Notes: generated by a model from the letters alone, not told the origin. A stretch of DNA of 64,000 bases from Bradyrhizobium retamae (GCF_001440415.1 NZ_LLYA01000225.1:124001-188000), one strand, 5' to 3'. Numbered from the stretch's first letter, positions 55,630-64,000 are shown. Numbers and translations: made by a program.

Positions 55630-55830
55630 ATGGGCACCATCATTGAATTTCCGGCGGATGCGGCTTCGCGACGGCCGGGCTCAACCATGGATGGCGCTCC
55701 ACGCGATGGCCTGGGAACCGTGCTGATCCTTCCCGTTGTCCGCATCGAACGCGAAGCCGGCGAAACCGGCGACGGACGCGGGCCGGAAGAGGGGACGGCG
55801 CCCGGTCGCCGTCGCCGTCGGCGCCCCTGA
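55630..55830 (+). CDS. Small basic-tailed hypothetical protein
   Basis: 66 residues, ATG with GAGAGAACGGAAT upstream (good purine box). It reads MGTIIEFPADAASRRPGS, a start seen in small Bradyrhizobium proteins, then ends in a run of arginines (PGRRRRRRP). It ends 16 bases before the lipoprotein gene and is probably co-transcribed. Function unknown. The arginine tail overlaps a palindrome-free GC-rich stretch, so a chance frame is the alternative. Confidence 0.55.
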   Translation: MGTIIEFPADAASRRPGSTMDGAPRDGLGTVLILPVVRIEREAGETGDGRGPEEGTAPGRRRRRRP

Positions 55831-55846
55831 ACGACGGACGTTTGAA

Positions 55847-56620
55847 ATGCCGGAGCTGTGCCTCCCGATCCGGACCACCGGGCTTCGGTCATCCCCGGCT
55901 CTCATGCTGCTTGTCGTAAGTGCAGCGCTCGGAGGCTGCAGCGGCGGCGATTTCGGCCGCACCCGCGCTGACATGCGTAACGACGACATGCACCGCTGGC
56001 TCGGCGCTGAGGCCACGGCCAGCGTCGGCCTCAAACCTTCGCATTTCCAACTCACCGAAAATGAACGCCAGCTTCGCGATCTCGCCTATCCCCTGATCGA
56101 ACCGCCGCATTCGCGGCCCGCCTGGAAGAGCGTGTTCGGTGATTACCAGCCGCTGCCCTCGCCATGGCGGCAGAAGGTGGTGTTCGATCGCACCACCTAT
56201 GGACGCGCTTTGATCGACGAGCCGCACCGCTCGCACACCTCGCGTTATCAGCAGTTGATCGAGGACGTTCGCAACGACATCACGAGGTTCGAGCCGTTCT
56301 TTGCCTCCGCCATCCGCGTCATAGAACTCGACCGCAAGCGCAGCGCCAGCCTGAAGATGGTGTCGGAATTGTCGCCGCGCGAACAGGCGGATGCGATCGC
56401 GCGCATGGAAGAGAACACGCTGATCGTGCAATGGGTCCAGCAATGCCTGGAGCGGCGTATTTCCTCGTATCGCTGGGCGCTGGAGCGGCTGGTGATTCAC
56501 GCGCCGGACGGTATCGCCGCCGATGCCGACCGTCTGATCGGCGAACTCGCCGCGCAAACCGCCAACCCACCGGTCGCCGCCCAGCCTGTGATCGGGCGCG
56601 CGGTGACGGTGAAGGGATAA
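55847..56620 (+). CDS. Hypothetical lipoprotein
   Basis: 257 residues from the ATG at 55847. The signal peptide ends in a lipobox, VVSAALGGCSGG, so the mature protein would be anchored by Cys31 to a membrane. The rest is helical, with RRQLRDLAYPLIEPPH-like and SVFGDYQPLPSPWRQKVVFDRTTYGRAL segments and a central part RYQQLIEDVRNDITRFEPFFASAIRVIELDRKRS. An upstream in-frame extension is rejected because the lipobox fits this start. Family not recognised. Confidence 0.75.
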   Translation: MPELCLPIRTTGLRSSPALMLLVVSAALGGCSGGDFGRTRADMRNDDMHRWLGAEATASVGLKPSHFQLTENERQLRDLAYPLIEPPHSRPAWKSVFGDYQPLPSPWRQKVVFDRTTYGRALIDEPHRSHTSRYQQLIEDVRNDITRFEPFFASAIRVIELDRKRSASLKMVSELSPREQADAIARMEENTLIVQWVQQCLERRISSYRWALERLVIHAPDGIAADADRLIGELAAQTANPPVAAQPVIGRAVTVKG

Positions 56621-57057
56621 AGCGTGGACTCATTAGCACGCAGCCAGATGCGGATTGATGCAAGCTTGATCAACGCCAGATAGCTTGCCGCGAGTTTTCG
56701 AGGCTCCAGTTTTGGAGCTTGGGTCACCTTTGTGGCGGCCCCATCAACCCGAAATGGCCAGCGATGGTGCCGCCCGGCGTCGTTTGTCACTAAGCGCCGG
56801 CTACCACACCGATGTCGTGCGCTACTGGTGTTGCAGTACCGGATAGAACTCCACGGAGGAAATTCCGATATGCTAAACCGGCCTTAATCTTCCGGCGTGC
56901 TCCGACATTGTTATTTTGTCCGCTGGAATGCCAATCAAGGAGCCGGGGCTCACCTGGACTAACAAAAATCAACTCCGTGGACCGCTCATTCGACCGAGCC
57001 GTCAAGGCTTACAACAACGAGGCCGAGCAGGCTCTCGGCTGGCATAGGAGGTTGATC
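56621..57057. other. Gap before the cytochrome P460 gene
   Basis: 437 bases between the lipoprotein and P460 genes. The left third is the IS5-like remnant described separately. The rest has an open but featureless frame into the P460 gene and no clear promoter boxes. Confidence 0.5.
56626..56770 (-). mobile_element. IS5-like transposase, C-terminal remnant
   Basis: The minus strand encodes RKLAASYLALIKLASIRIWLRANES, close to the end of IS5-family transposases of Rhizobiales (consensus KLA-NYLAF-QLASIRLWLR-YES). Only this tail is left, with no DDE residues, and the frame has no stop at the expected end. It sits directly after the lipoprotein gene. Confidence 0.6.
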
Positions 57058-57633
57058 ATGACGCGCTTCTCGACATTACGTTTAGTGAGCGCGTTAGCCG
57101 CGCTTGCGTCCGTAGCATTGCTTGCCGTCTTGGGCGGCAAGGCCATTTCCGCGCAGGACAAGTACACTGTGCAAGTGCCGAATGGGCTCGCGTTCTCGGA
57201 GTTCAGGGGATACGAGGACTGGCCAGTGATCGCGATCAGTGAGAGCGGAGGCAAGATCGCTGTGACCGTAGGGAATCCGGTAATTATCGACGCCTATAAG
57301 GAAGGCGTGCCCGGCAATGGCAAGCCTTTCCCAGACGGCGCCAAGATGGCGAAAATTCATTGGAACCCGAAAGTACAAGAAACCTGGCCCGGTCAGCCAA
57401 CGGTGCCAGGTGCGCAGCATGACGTTGGTTTCATGGTGAAGGACAGCAAGAGGTTCGCGGACAGCGGCGGATGGGGATGGGCCGCGTTCGACTATGATGC
57501 GGCGTCCGATACGTTTAAGCCCGCCACAGTAGCGAGCAGTCCGCCGCAGGAGAACGACGCGAAGTGCGGGCTCGGGTGCCACACGGTCGTGCAGAACCGC
57601 GACTACGTATTCACGGAGTACGGAAGGAGGTGA
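57058..57633 (+). CDS. Cytochrome P460 family protein
   Basis: 191 residues from the ATG at 57058, with AGGAGG 6 bases upstream. Signal peptide: LVSALAALASVALLAVLGGKAISAQ. Seen: LAFSEFRGYEDWPVIAISESGGKIAVTVGNPVIIDAYKEG, WNPKVQETWPGQPTVPGAQHDVGFMVKDSKRFADSGGWGWAAFDYD and CGLGCHTVVQNRDYVFTEYG. The C-x-x-C-H binds heme c near the C-terminus, as in periplasmic P460 enzymes that oxidise hydroxylamine. Without a Lys cross-link check, oxidation of hydroxylamine cannot be claimed; cytochrome c'-beta is the relative with other roles. It lies in a region with transposase remnants on both sides. Confidence 0.85.
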   Translation: MTRFSTLRLVSALAALASVALLAVLGGKAISAQDKYTVQVPNGLAFSEFRGYEDWPVIAISESGGKIAVTVGNPVIIDAYKEGVPGNGKPFPDGAKMAKIHWNPKVQETWPGQPTVPGAQHDVGFMVKDSKRFADSGGWGWAAFDYDAASDTFKPATVASSPPQENDAKCGLGCHTVVQNRDYVFTEYGRR

Positions 57634-57821
57634 GATCGGATAGCGGGAGCTAACGAGGCTGATTCAGCGCGGAATAGCAGAACAAAATACCGATGTGCCG
57701 CAGGACAAGCGGATCGATCGCGTCGGCATTGGTGGCAAACACGACATTCGAGACAAAGCCCACATTGCGTATTCCGCTCAAGTCCGGCGGTCATGCCGGC
57801 AAACGAGGAAGGATAACAGGA

Positions 57822-59271
57822 ATGAGTACGATCGAGGCTGGCGCCGCTAATCTTCAAGGGCACGAGCTTGGCGTAGCAACTGTTTCTGGAGCCATTAGAC
57901 GGGGCGAAATCACGGCTGAGGCTCACGCGACCACGCTTATACAGCAAGCGCGGGTTAATTCCGATCTAGCTTCGTTTATCACAATTGATGAGACTGCAGT
58001 CCTTGAAGCAGCCCGAGCAGCGGACCTGGCGCGGGCTGCAGGCAGGAACTTGCCTCTTCTCGGTGTCCCGATTGGCGTCAAGGACAGTTATATGACCCGC
58101 GCGCTTGCAACATCGTTCGGCACCTCCGTGCTGAAGGATTTCGTGCCGACCCGTGATGCTCTTGTTGTTGAATCTATTCGCGACGCCGGTGCCCTTGTTT
58201 TCGGCAAGAACAATCTCGTCGAAATGTCGTATGGTCTGACCGGCGATAACCCTCATCACGGCCAGACTAAAAACCCCTACAACAAAGCACACGTAACGGG
58301 GCTCATCATCGGGTGCGGGCGCATCGGTCGCTGCTCGGATCGTCCCTGCCTCGCTTGGCGGTGATACGGTTGGCTCGATCCGCGTGCCGGCGGCACTATG
58401 CGGTGTCGTGGGCTTCAAGCCAACGCCCGGTCGCTGGTCGGGCGATGGGGTCGCGCCAATCTCGCACACTCTTGATACCACTGGCGTACTTGCGCGCAAC
58501 GTCGATGACTGCATCCTGCTGGATGGTGTCGTGGCCGGATCACCCTCTCCGACAATTGGCGCACATCCCGATCTAAAAGGGCTCCGCATTGCTTATGCTC
58601 CGAAGCAATACCTTAGCGGCGTCGATAGCGAAGTCGAAACTAACTTCCGCGAGAAGCTGCTGAGATTGAAGAACGCGGGGGCGCAGATCGTTGAGGTCGA
58701 CCTTGGCGAGGACTTTGGGGAACTAACCGAGCGTGCAACATGGACCATCTTTGCCAAGGAGACCCGACCGGCAATTATGGAGTTCCTGAAACTTCAAGGG
58801 ATCCCGGTTTCATTCGACGACATCCTTGAGAATTTGGGCCCAGCAATCAGGGGAGCTTGGGAACAGATCGTGCTACCTAGCGGCCGCGGTTATAGTTCGG
58901 ATGATGCCTACAATGATGTCCTGAACAAGGATCGCCCGGAGCTCCAACGTCGCATGATGCAGCTGGTGTTCGATCGCGCCGACTTCCTCATCTTTCCGAC
59001 GACACCGTGCACGGCGCCCGCAATTGAAACGCAGCGCAGATTCGTTGTCGGCGGCAAGGAAGTCTCCGATCTTGTGCTCGCAAAAAACACAATCCCAGCC
59101 AGTTGCGGCGGTTTGCCAGGAATTAGCCTGCCGGCCGGGCTTTCGCGAAGCGGATTGCCTTTCGGCATTGAGATCGACTCCGCTCCAGGGCGAGACAGCC
59201 AATTGCTAGCTTTCGCACGGCGTGTGGAGTCAGTGCTTGGCCCCGTGGCCCCGCCACCTGGCTTTTCATAA
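57822..59271 (+). pseudogene. Amidase (amidase signature family), frameshifted
   Basis: Frame 1, from ATG at 57822, reads RNLPLLGVPIGVKDSYMTRALATSFGTSVLKDF (catalytic Lys region), GALVFGKNNLVEMSYGLTGDNPHHG and HVTG. Then the frame changes. The second frame takes over at about 58300 with SVAARIVPASLGGDTVGSIRVPAALCGVVGFKPTPGRWS (catalytic Ser loop) and runs to 59271. The break lies inside the GGSS(S)G motif: CACGTAACGGGGCTC lacks two bases compared with the expected Gly-Gly-Ser coding. So the catalytic loop cannot be made as one chain. Both halves are otherwise clean, which points to a recent mutation or a sequencing error. Confidence 0.8.
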
Positions 59272-59806
59272 GCTCCGCTTCGCGCCGGGCTCCACCAGTT
59301 TTTTCTCGCGATGCGGAATGAAGCACGTCGGAGATCGTCACAAGGCGTATGCGGCGCGCCTTCCCGCTAGACGTGAAAACTGACGCTAACGATCGTAAGA
59401 TCGTCCGCTTCGGAGCGACCTCCTCAGTCTCAGAACGTCCGCCATGAGGCGGATTGCGCGCCTCGAGAGCGCATAGCGTCGGCGAGCTTGCCCTTCTGAC
59501 TGATCAGACCAAGCTTTGCGCGTGGCACTTCTGGAATGCATCAGCGAGCGGCGTTGCTCCTCGGACTGCGGCCGCGAATGTCCTTCTCGATGGCGAACAA
59601 CTTGGCGATGTGCTTCAGCATTCGCGAATGTCCGTACTTGGCACCTTTGAGACATGCCCGCCTAGCTTTAGAATGTCCGTTCACCGGGGTAGGCCGGAAG
59701 TCGCCTTGGTCCGGCCAAACGACGCACCGGAAATTGTTGCCTCGCAAGACCCGCACTGCGTCGGGATGTCCTGTTACCAAAAGTGCGGGACATCAAGAGC
59801 CAAAGG
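59272..59806. other. Gap with transposase debris
   Basis: 535 bases without an intact gene. The left part is the IS66-like remnant described separately. The part from about 59640 to 59806 resembles the dispersed noncoding segment that often yields spurious small ORFs in Rhizobiales (GAATGTCCG...CACCGGGG...GGTCCGG wording); this last point is a weak impression. Confidence 0.45.
59386..59660 (-). mobile_element. IS66-like transposase remnant
   Basis: Minus-strand frames read LKHIAKLFAIEKDIRGRSP, then (after shifts) KVPRAKLGLI, and YALSRRAIRLMADVLRLRRSL. These fit the DDE-domain C-terminal part of IS66 transposases (AVLYAIEKEIRG-SP, -KSKLAEAIRYALSRW-AL-R). At least two frameshifts separate them and no ORF is intact. 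Together with the IS5-like tail at 56626 it brackets the P460/amidase segment. Confidence 0.55.
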
Positions 59807-60625
59807 TTAAGCTATGTCATCCGTGGCTAGAGTCTGCCGCGCGGCTTTCTCTTGTGCGACAATTCCTTCGAGCCGTGAGATGTTTTCCAGCAGGCGCTGG
59901 CTGGTCAGGACGAGAAAGTAATAGCCGAACTGCGGATTTTGAAAGTAGATTTCGAGCAGCCTTTCATAAGTTATGGTCAGGACTTGTCCGTCTTCTATGC
60001 ATTCGACGGTCGCGGTTCGCCGTTTATTGGGAGTAAGGAAGCCAAGTTCGCCCATGAGACGTCCCGGCGGAATTTCGACGCTGATCTCCGTGACCAGGAA
60101 CTTTCCAGTGACCGTCAGGAACATCTCGGTGGCCGCATCATCTTTCTTGAACAATTTATCGCCGCTGCGATATTTGCGCTCGGTCATGAATGGTTTGAGC
60201 CATTCCAATGAGGTATCGCCCTCCGTCGCGATGCGTGCCCTCTTGATCAGATTGAGCATCTGGCGGAGGCGAATTGCATTGATCGGCAGCAACAGCAGAT
60301 ACAGGATAAAAGTCCCGACGTTTCCGGAGAGCGCGCCAAAGGCGACGAAGAATGTACAGCCGGCCATGTTCGCGACGCGCAGCGGCACCATTGTATGCAT
60401 CAGCAAGGTAGCGACAAGAAAGATGGCGCCAACCAGGGCGAACATATTGGCAAGCGTGATGTTGGCCAGCACAATCTCCAGCAGCCGGTTGAATAGTGCG
60501 TCGTAGGTGATGTTGTTCGGATCGAGACCCATCTGAACCAGAATCTTTGCGATCCTGAGATTGTCCGCCGCCGCATCAAGAATGCGGTCTAGTATCGTCG
60601 AAGAATCTGCACTGCTGGACTCCAT
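59807..60625 (-). CDS. Membrane protein with cyclic-nucleotide-binding domain
   Basis: 272 residues from the ATG at 60625, which has GGAGG 8 bases upstream; a longer frame to 60769 lacks one. Two to three membrane helices (LANMFALVGAIFLVATLLMHTMV, MAGCTFFVAFGALSGNVGTFILYLLLLPINAI) are followed by a cNMP-binding-like domain (MTERKYRSGDKLFKKDDAATEMFLTVTGKFLVTEISVEIPPGRLMGELGFLTPNKRRTATVECIEDGQVLTITYERLLEIY). The GELGFLTPNKRRTATV stretch matches the phosphate-binding cassette with Glu and Arg. The layout resembles Popeye-like bacterial proteins. Role unknown. Confidence 0.82.
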   Translation of the reverse strand: MESSSADSSTILDRILDAAADNLRIAKILVQMGLDPNNITYDALFNRLLEIVLANITLANMFALVGAIFLVATLLMHTMVPLRVANMAGCTFFVAFGALSGNVGTFILYLLLLPINAIRLRQMLNLIKRARIATEGDTSLEWLKPFMTERKYRSGDKLFKKDDAATEMFLTVTGKFLVTEISVEIPPGRLMGELGFLTPNKRRTATVECIEDGQVLTITYERLLEIYFQNPQFGYYFLVLTSQRLLENISRLEGIVAQEKAARQTLATDDIA

Positions 60626-60982
60626 CGGATCATCCTCCGCGCAAAGCCGTCGGTATTCGTCGGATATCCCGGATACTGATAATTGAAGTCGTATAACGAC
60701 CGTTTGAGTAAGATTACCAGCGGTCTCGGTGCAATCGATCGATTTTACCTCGGGCGGTGAATTCGGCAATTGCCCGCTCTCTAGTTCGCTTTACCGTTGC
60801 ATCTGCCCTGAGCTGAAGAGAGGTAACGCCGGCTCCCAGGCGGCTTTCGCAAGTGCAGAGCAATAGTGTCGCAAAAATCGGGAACTTCCGAGTCTGGCAC
60901 ATCGCGTCATTTCGGTGCGATGCGGAATTTGGTCGCTACTAGGGCATAGCGGACATCGATCAGCCGCGAGTACGCATCCTTG
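60626..60982. other. Intergenic region, nothing clear
   Basis: 357 bases between the cNMP-binding protein gene and the end of the LysR gene, both on the minus strand. A short inverted repeat (CATCGC at 60900-60905, GCGATG at 60917-60922) is the only structure seen, and no credible gene is present. Confidence 0.45.
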
Positions 60983-61840
60983 TCAGCTACGCCGGGCCTT
61001 CGATTTGGCGCGGCCCGCTTTGGGCCGGTGCTGCTGCAGTTTCGCGATGAACTTCTGCAAGACTTCAGACGGCGGTCGTGCCGCGCTGTAGGCGAGCCCC
61101 ACTTCGCGCTTCACGTCGACGTCGATCTCGCGCACCGCGACATCGGAATTGGCGCGCGCCACGCCTTCGGGAACGATGGCGATCCCGACACCGGCGGCAA
61201 CCAGCGCCATCGCCCAGTCTTCGGATTCGGCAATCGCCGCGGGCTGGCGTGACGCCGATGCGGCACGGCCAAAAAATGCGCTCTGCTCGCAGTGACAGCG
61301 ATCGACCATGGCGACGCCGGCGAGATCAGCGGTGCGCAGCCGCTCCTTCAGCGTCAGCGGATGCGACGGCGGCAGGGCTGCGACGTAGCGCTCGACCCAG
61401 AGCGGAACGAAATGTTCGTCGGCGCGCAGCAGATTCTTGGAGACGATCCGCGCGTCCGCGGCATCATCGACGCCGACGAGGCGGAGCGCGACGTCGGCGG
61501 TTCCGGTCAGCGGCTTCAGAAGCGCAATGGTTCGCGGCCGGTCGAGCGTGCGCATCAGGCCCAGCGTCAGCGCGTTCCGCGTCGCAGGTTTTCGGAACAG
61601 GTTTTTCGCGGCGTCCGCCTCATCGACGATGCGGCGGGCCACGGCGTGGAATTGTTCGGCCGCTTGCGTCGGCGCCACTCCCTTCTTGTGCCGGATGAAC
61701 AGCGCGGTGCCGAGCTCGGCTTCCAGATTGGTGATCGCCGCCGAGATCGAGGGCTGCGAGATGAAGCAGCGCTTGGCGGCCGCCGTCAGGTTGCGCTCCC
61801 TGAACACGGCCGCGAAGTATCGGAGTTCGCGGATATCCAT
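60983..61840 (-). CDS. LysR family transcriptional regulator
   Basis: 285 residues. N-terminal helix-turn-helix: MDIRELRYFAAVFRERNLTAAAKRCFISQPSISAAITNLEAELGTALFIRHKKGVAPT. The effector domain starts at about residue 90 (LTLGLMRTLDRPRTIALLKPLTG) and ends in a basic tail (QHRPKAGRAKSKARRS). It is divergent from the metallo-hydrolase gene at 61933, 92 bases away, and a palindrome lies between, so it likely controls that gene and itself. Effector not known. Confidence 0.93.
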   Translation of the reverse strand: MDIRELRYFAAVFRERNLTAAAKRCFISQPSISAAITNLEAELGTALFIRHKKGVAPTQAAEQFHAVARRIVDEADAAKNLFRKPATRNALTLGLMRTLDRPRTIALLKPLTGTADVALRLVGVDDAADARIVSKNLLRADEHFVPLWVERYVAALPPSHPLTLKERLRTADLAGVAMVDRCHCEQSAFFGRAASASRQPAAIAESEDWAMALVAAGVGIAIVPEGVARANSDVAVREIDVDVKREVGLAYSAARPPSEVLQKFIAKLQQHRPKAGRAKSKARRS

Positions 61841-61850
61841 AGGCTGATCC

Positions 61851-61874
61851 TATCGATGATATCGGATATCGATA
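61851..61874. promoter_or_regulatory. LysR-type operator candidate
   Basis: TATCGAT (61851-61857) and ATCGATA (61868-61874) form a 7-base inverted repeat with 10 bases between, a T-N11-A-like site. It lies 11 bases from the lysR start and 59 from the metallo-hydrolase start. Confidence 0.55.
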
Positions 61875-61932
61875 TTTTACCTATGATGTATAGGATGGCA
61901 AGCAGAGCGCCTGACCTCGAAGGAGACATGTC

Positions 61933-62790
61933 ATGCGCGTTCACCATCTCAACACCGGCACCATGTGCCCGATCGGACGTCGCCTTGTGAATGGCACCGG
62001 CAGCATTTTCCAACGCGCGCGCATGGTGTGTCATTGCCTGCTGATCGAGACCAATGACGGGCTGGCGCTGGTCGATACCGGCATCGGACTGGATGACATT
62101 GCGAACCCGCCGCGGCTCGGGCCCAAATGGGTCCGGCAGACCACGCCGCGGCTCGATCCGGCCGAGACGGCCGTGCGGCAGATCGAGGCGCTCGGCTATT
62201 CCAAAAGCGACGTGCGGCATCTATTGCTGACGCATCTCGATCGCGATCATGCCGGCGGCATTCCGGATTTTCCGAATGCGAAGGTGCACGTCCATCGCCG
62301 CGAGCACGACATGGCGGTGACCGGCCGGATGCCGGCGCCGAAGGGCCGCTACATCACCGCGCAATGGCAGCATGGTCCGCAATGGGCTTTTTACGGCGAG
62401 GGAGGCGAGGACTGGTTCGGCTTCAAGGGCGTGCGCGCGCTCGGCGACCGCGAGCCCGACATTCTGATGATCCCTCTGCCGGGCCACACGCTCGGTCATT
62501 GCGGCATCGCCCTGCGGAGCGGGGGCAAATGGCTACTGCACGCGGGCGATGCCTATTTCTTCCACGGCCAGGTGCAGGCTTCGCCTCGGGTCCCGCTGGT
62601 GCTCGGCATGTTTCAGTGCCGCGGCGACATGGACCGCGCCATGCGGATCGAAAACCAGCAGAGGTTACGAACGCTCAAGGCCAATCACGGCGATGCGGTG
62701 ACGATCTTCAACAGCCACGATCCCGTGGATTACGAGAATTGCCGCTGTGGCCAACACCAGGATGTGCCGGCTCACGCTAGAGCAGGATGA
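61933..62790 (+). CDS. Metallo-beta-lactamase-fold hydrolase (lactonase-like)
   Basis: 285 residues, ATG with AAGGAG upstream. Zinc ligands: LLLTHLDRDHAGGIPDF (His-x-Asp-x-Asp-His form), IPLPGHTLGHC, LLHAGDAYFF (Asp) and FNSHDPVDYENC (last His). The first His of the usual H-x-H-x-D-H is present as THLDRDH. The overall wording (VDTGIGLDD, AKVHVHRREHDMA) is similar to N-acyl-homoserine lactonases such as AttM and to other lactonases; lactone hydrolysis is a likely but unproven activity. Divergent partner of the LysR gene. Confidence 0.85.
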   Translation: MRVHHLNTGTMCPIGRRLVNGTGSIFQRARMVCHCLLIETNDGLALVDTGIGLDDIANPPRLGPKWVRQTTPRLDPAETAVRQIEALGYSKSDVRHLLLTHLDRDHAGGIPDFPNAKVHVHRREHDMAVTGRMPAPKGRYITAQWQHGPQWAFYGEGGEDWFGFKGVRALGDREPDILMIPLPGHTLGHCGIALRSGGKWLLHAGDAYFFHGQVQASPRVPLVLGMFQCRGDMDRAMRIENQQRLRTLKANHGDAVTIFNSHDPVDYENCRCGQHQDVPAHARAG

Positions 62791-63018
62791 GGTTAGGTTG
62801 GGCCGTGACGACGGACTATCGCGTGCCGGACGCAAGCGGCGTGAGTGCTGCGAGCCGGGGCCCAATCTACTTTGCATGGGGTTGTTTTCGCGATTTTGTG
62901 TCTGGGCCCTGCGGTGTACCGCCGAAGAGCATCTGCACTGCGTCCGGGACAAGAGATCGTTAGCTTCGCGCTGATGGCGAATCGATTCGACTCCAACCCA
63001 TCCCGCGCGAGGCCGTGA

Positions 63019-63633
63019 TCAGCGCTTGGACCGCGGCGCGGGGGCGGGGGCCGGCGCGGGCGGTTCGGGTTGCTTGGCCGGTGGAGGCTCGACCTCCGTG
63101 GTGCAACGCGACGCCGCGAGCGCGGCTTGCGCCTGCGGCATCAGGCCGGGCTCCGGAGCCAAGGCCTTCAGCACGATCAGGCCGGTCGTGGTGGGGGAAT
63201 CGATGATCAGCCGGTCGGCGGCGGTGACTTCCTCGTCTTCCGGCAGTTCGGAATGCTGCTCTTCCGTCATCAGGTCGAGCTCGATCACCTTGCGGCCGGC
63301 CGAGCGGTCGTTGATCGCGTAATAGGCAACCTCGTTGCGGGTATAGAACGACACCGACGTATAGGCCTGGCTCACCGGCACGGTCAGCTTGAGCGGACCG
63401 TCGGACAGATTGTAGCGGCAGATCGCGACTGCAAAGGCCGGGTCCATGAACGGCATCGGCGCGTTGTTTGGTTCGGCGAGCGGCAGCGCCGTGACGGCGT
63501 TCTCTTTGGTCATCGGCGTCAGCCGCGAATAGGCGTCTTGCGTCGCGATGCGCGGCAGCGCGAGCACGCTGACGAGATGCACCACGCCGCCCAGCAGCAC
63601 GCCTGCGATGATGGTGAATGCCAGCCGGATCAT
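63019..63633 (-). CDS. DUF1254 family exported or anchored protein
   Basis: 204 residues. N-terminal hydrophobic helix (LAFTIIAGVLLGGVVHLVSVLALP), then DAYSRLTPMTKENAVTALPL, PMPFMDPAFAVAICRYNLSDGPLKLTVPVSQAYTSVSFYTRNEVAYYAINDR (DUF1254-type), and a Pro/Ala-rich end. Its ATG overlaps the stop of the DUF1214 gene by 4 bases. DUF1254 and DUF1214 are usually joined in one protein; here they are on two coupled genes. Function unknown. Confidence 0.82.
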   Translation of the reverse strand: MIRLAFTIIAGVLLGGVVHLVSVLALPRIATQDAYSRLTPMTKENAVTALPLAEPNNAPMPFMDPAFAVAICRYNLSDGPLKLTVPVSQAYTSVSFYTRNEVAYYAINDRSAGRKVIELDLMTEEQHSELPEDEEVTAADRLIIDSPTTTGLIVLKALAPEPGLMPQAQAALAASRCTTEVEPPPAKQPEPPAPAPAPAPRSKR

Positions 63634-64000
63634 GGGCAGTTCACCGTGGTGATGGCGGGCATCGGCGCGTCGCGCTGCGTGCGCGTCGCAACGCCGACCG
63701 GCGTATCGTAAAGCCGCAGCATCAGCGCGTAGCGCTCGATGCCGCCGGTCGGCAGCCAGTTGCCGGCCCGCGAACGCGCCGCCACCCGGATCTCGAACCC
63801 GCCGTCGGAGCTGCGGACGATTTCCTGGCTGGTGAAGCCGTAGCGTTGCAGCGAATTGGCGACCAGATGCCCCTTGCGGTCGAACAGCGTCAGCGTCCAG
63901 AACCGGGCCGCCGGCGTCACCCCGCTGACGATTACGTCGCAGCGCCCGTCGAGCGGCTTATTCTTGTCGTCGGTGGTGGCCGTGAAGGCGATGCCGTCGC
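63630..64000 (-). CDS. DUF1214 family protein, partial (5' end outside the window)
   Basis: The frame is open to the right edge, so the start is missing. The visible 122 codons encode a DUF1214 C-terminus: PAARFWTLTLFDRKGHLVANSLQRYGFTSQEIVRSSDGGFEIRVAARSRAGNWLPTGGIERYALMLRLYDTPVG. Its stop (63630-63632) overlaps the DUF1254 start. These domains are found in exported proteins of unknown role. Confidence 0.85.
   Translation of the reverse strand, partial: DGIAFTATTDDKNKPLDGRCDVIVSGVTPAARFWTLTLFDRKGHLVANSLQRYGFTSQEIVRSSDGGFEIRVAARSRAGNWLPTGGIERYALMLRLYDTPVGVATRTQRDAPMPAITTVNCP

Overview
The window reads as chromosomal DNA of an alphaproteobacterium of the Bradyrhizobium/Rhodopseudomonas type. 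Support comes from high G+C, many GTG/TTG starts and families typical of the group: MucR, an EcfF/OsrA sigma/anti-sigma pair whose two key cysteines fall at residues 129 and 179, DUF2336 proteins, TIGR03808/TIGR03809-like proteins, and MeaB plus two-subunit methylmalonyl-CoA mutase. No rRNA, tRNA, CRISPR array or phage module was seen.

Layout. 1-6.8 kb: the end of a CzcA/CusA-type RND pump, a methyltransferase-like gene plus an MTHFR-like gene, a TIM-barrel amidohydrolase and a membrane-anchored FAD oxidoreductase. 7-12.4 kb: a LysM protein, a three-gene membrane-protein operon, a decayed alpha/beta hydrolase and a TolC-type channel. 12.8-16.3 kb: a CoA-transferase/hydrolase, a crotonase with a hairpin over its start, and a secreted hypothetical protein. 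16.6-20.2 kb: ecfF-osrA, a DUF2336 protein and a GGDEF cyclase. 20.6-26.1 kb: an ECF sigma/anti-sigma/subtilisin operon, a candidate sRNA with a strong terminator, and a TIGR03809/TIGR03808-like pair.

26.4-39.1 kb is a mostly minus-strand metabolic block: tctCBA, meaB and pcp, then (further upstream) folP-folB-folK, mutA, a GFA protein, a 58-codon small gene and mutB. The small gene overlaps the mutB start. MeaB is the chaperone of the mutase, so the two clusters probably act together in propionyl/methylmalonyl-CoA metabolism. 39.2-48.3 kb: small DUF proteins, a HerA-like ATPase, two membrane glycosyltransferases, an M20 peptidase, a REP-flanked and frameshifted RAYT transposase, and an epimerase. 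48.6-56.6 kb: MucR, SufE, a DivJ-like histidine kinase coupled to a peptidoglycan-binding protein, DUF1491, a second DUF2336 protein and a lipoprotein.

56.6-59.8 kb looks acquired. A cytochrome P460 gene and an amidase broken by a frameshift lie between remnants of IS5-like and IS66-like transposases. 59.8-64 kb: a cyclic-nucleotide-binding membrane protein, a divergent LysR/metallo-beta-lactamase-fold pair around a palindrome, and an overlapping DUF1254/DUF1214 pair that runs off the window.

The leads most worth following are the sigma/anti-sigma/subtilisin operon, whose anti-sigma tail resembles a subtilisin prodomain; the 58-residue gene coupled to mutB; the hairpin that hides the crotonase ribosome-binding site; the candidate sRNA; and the RAYT/REP element.
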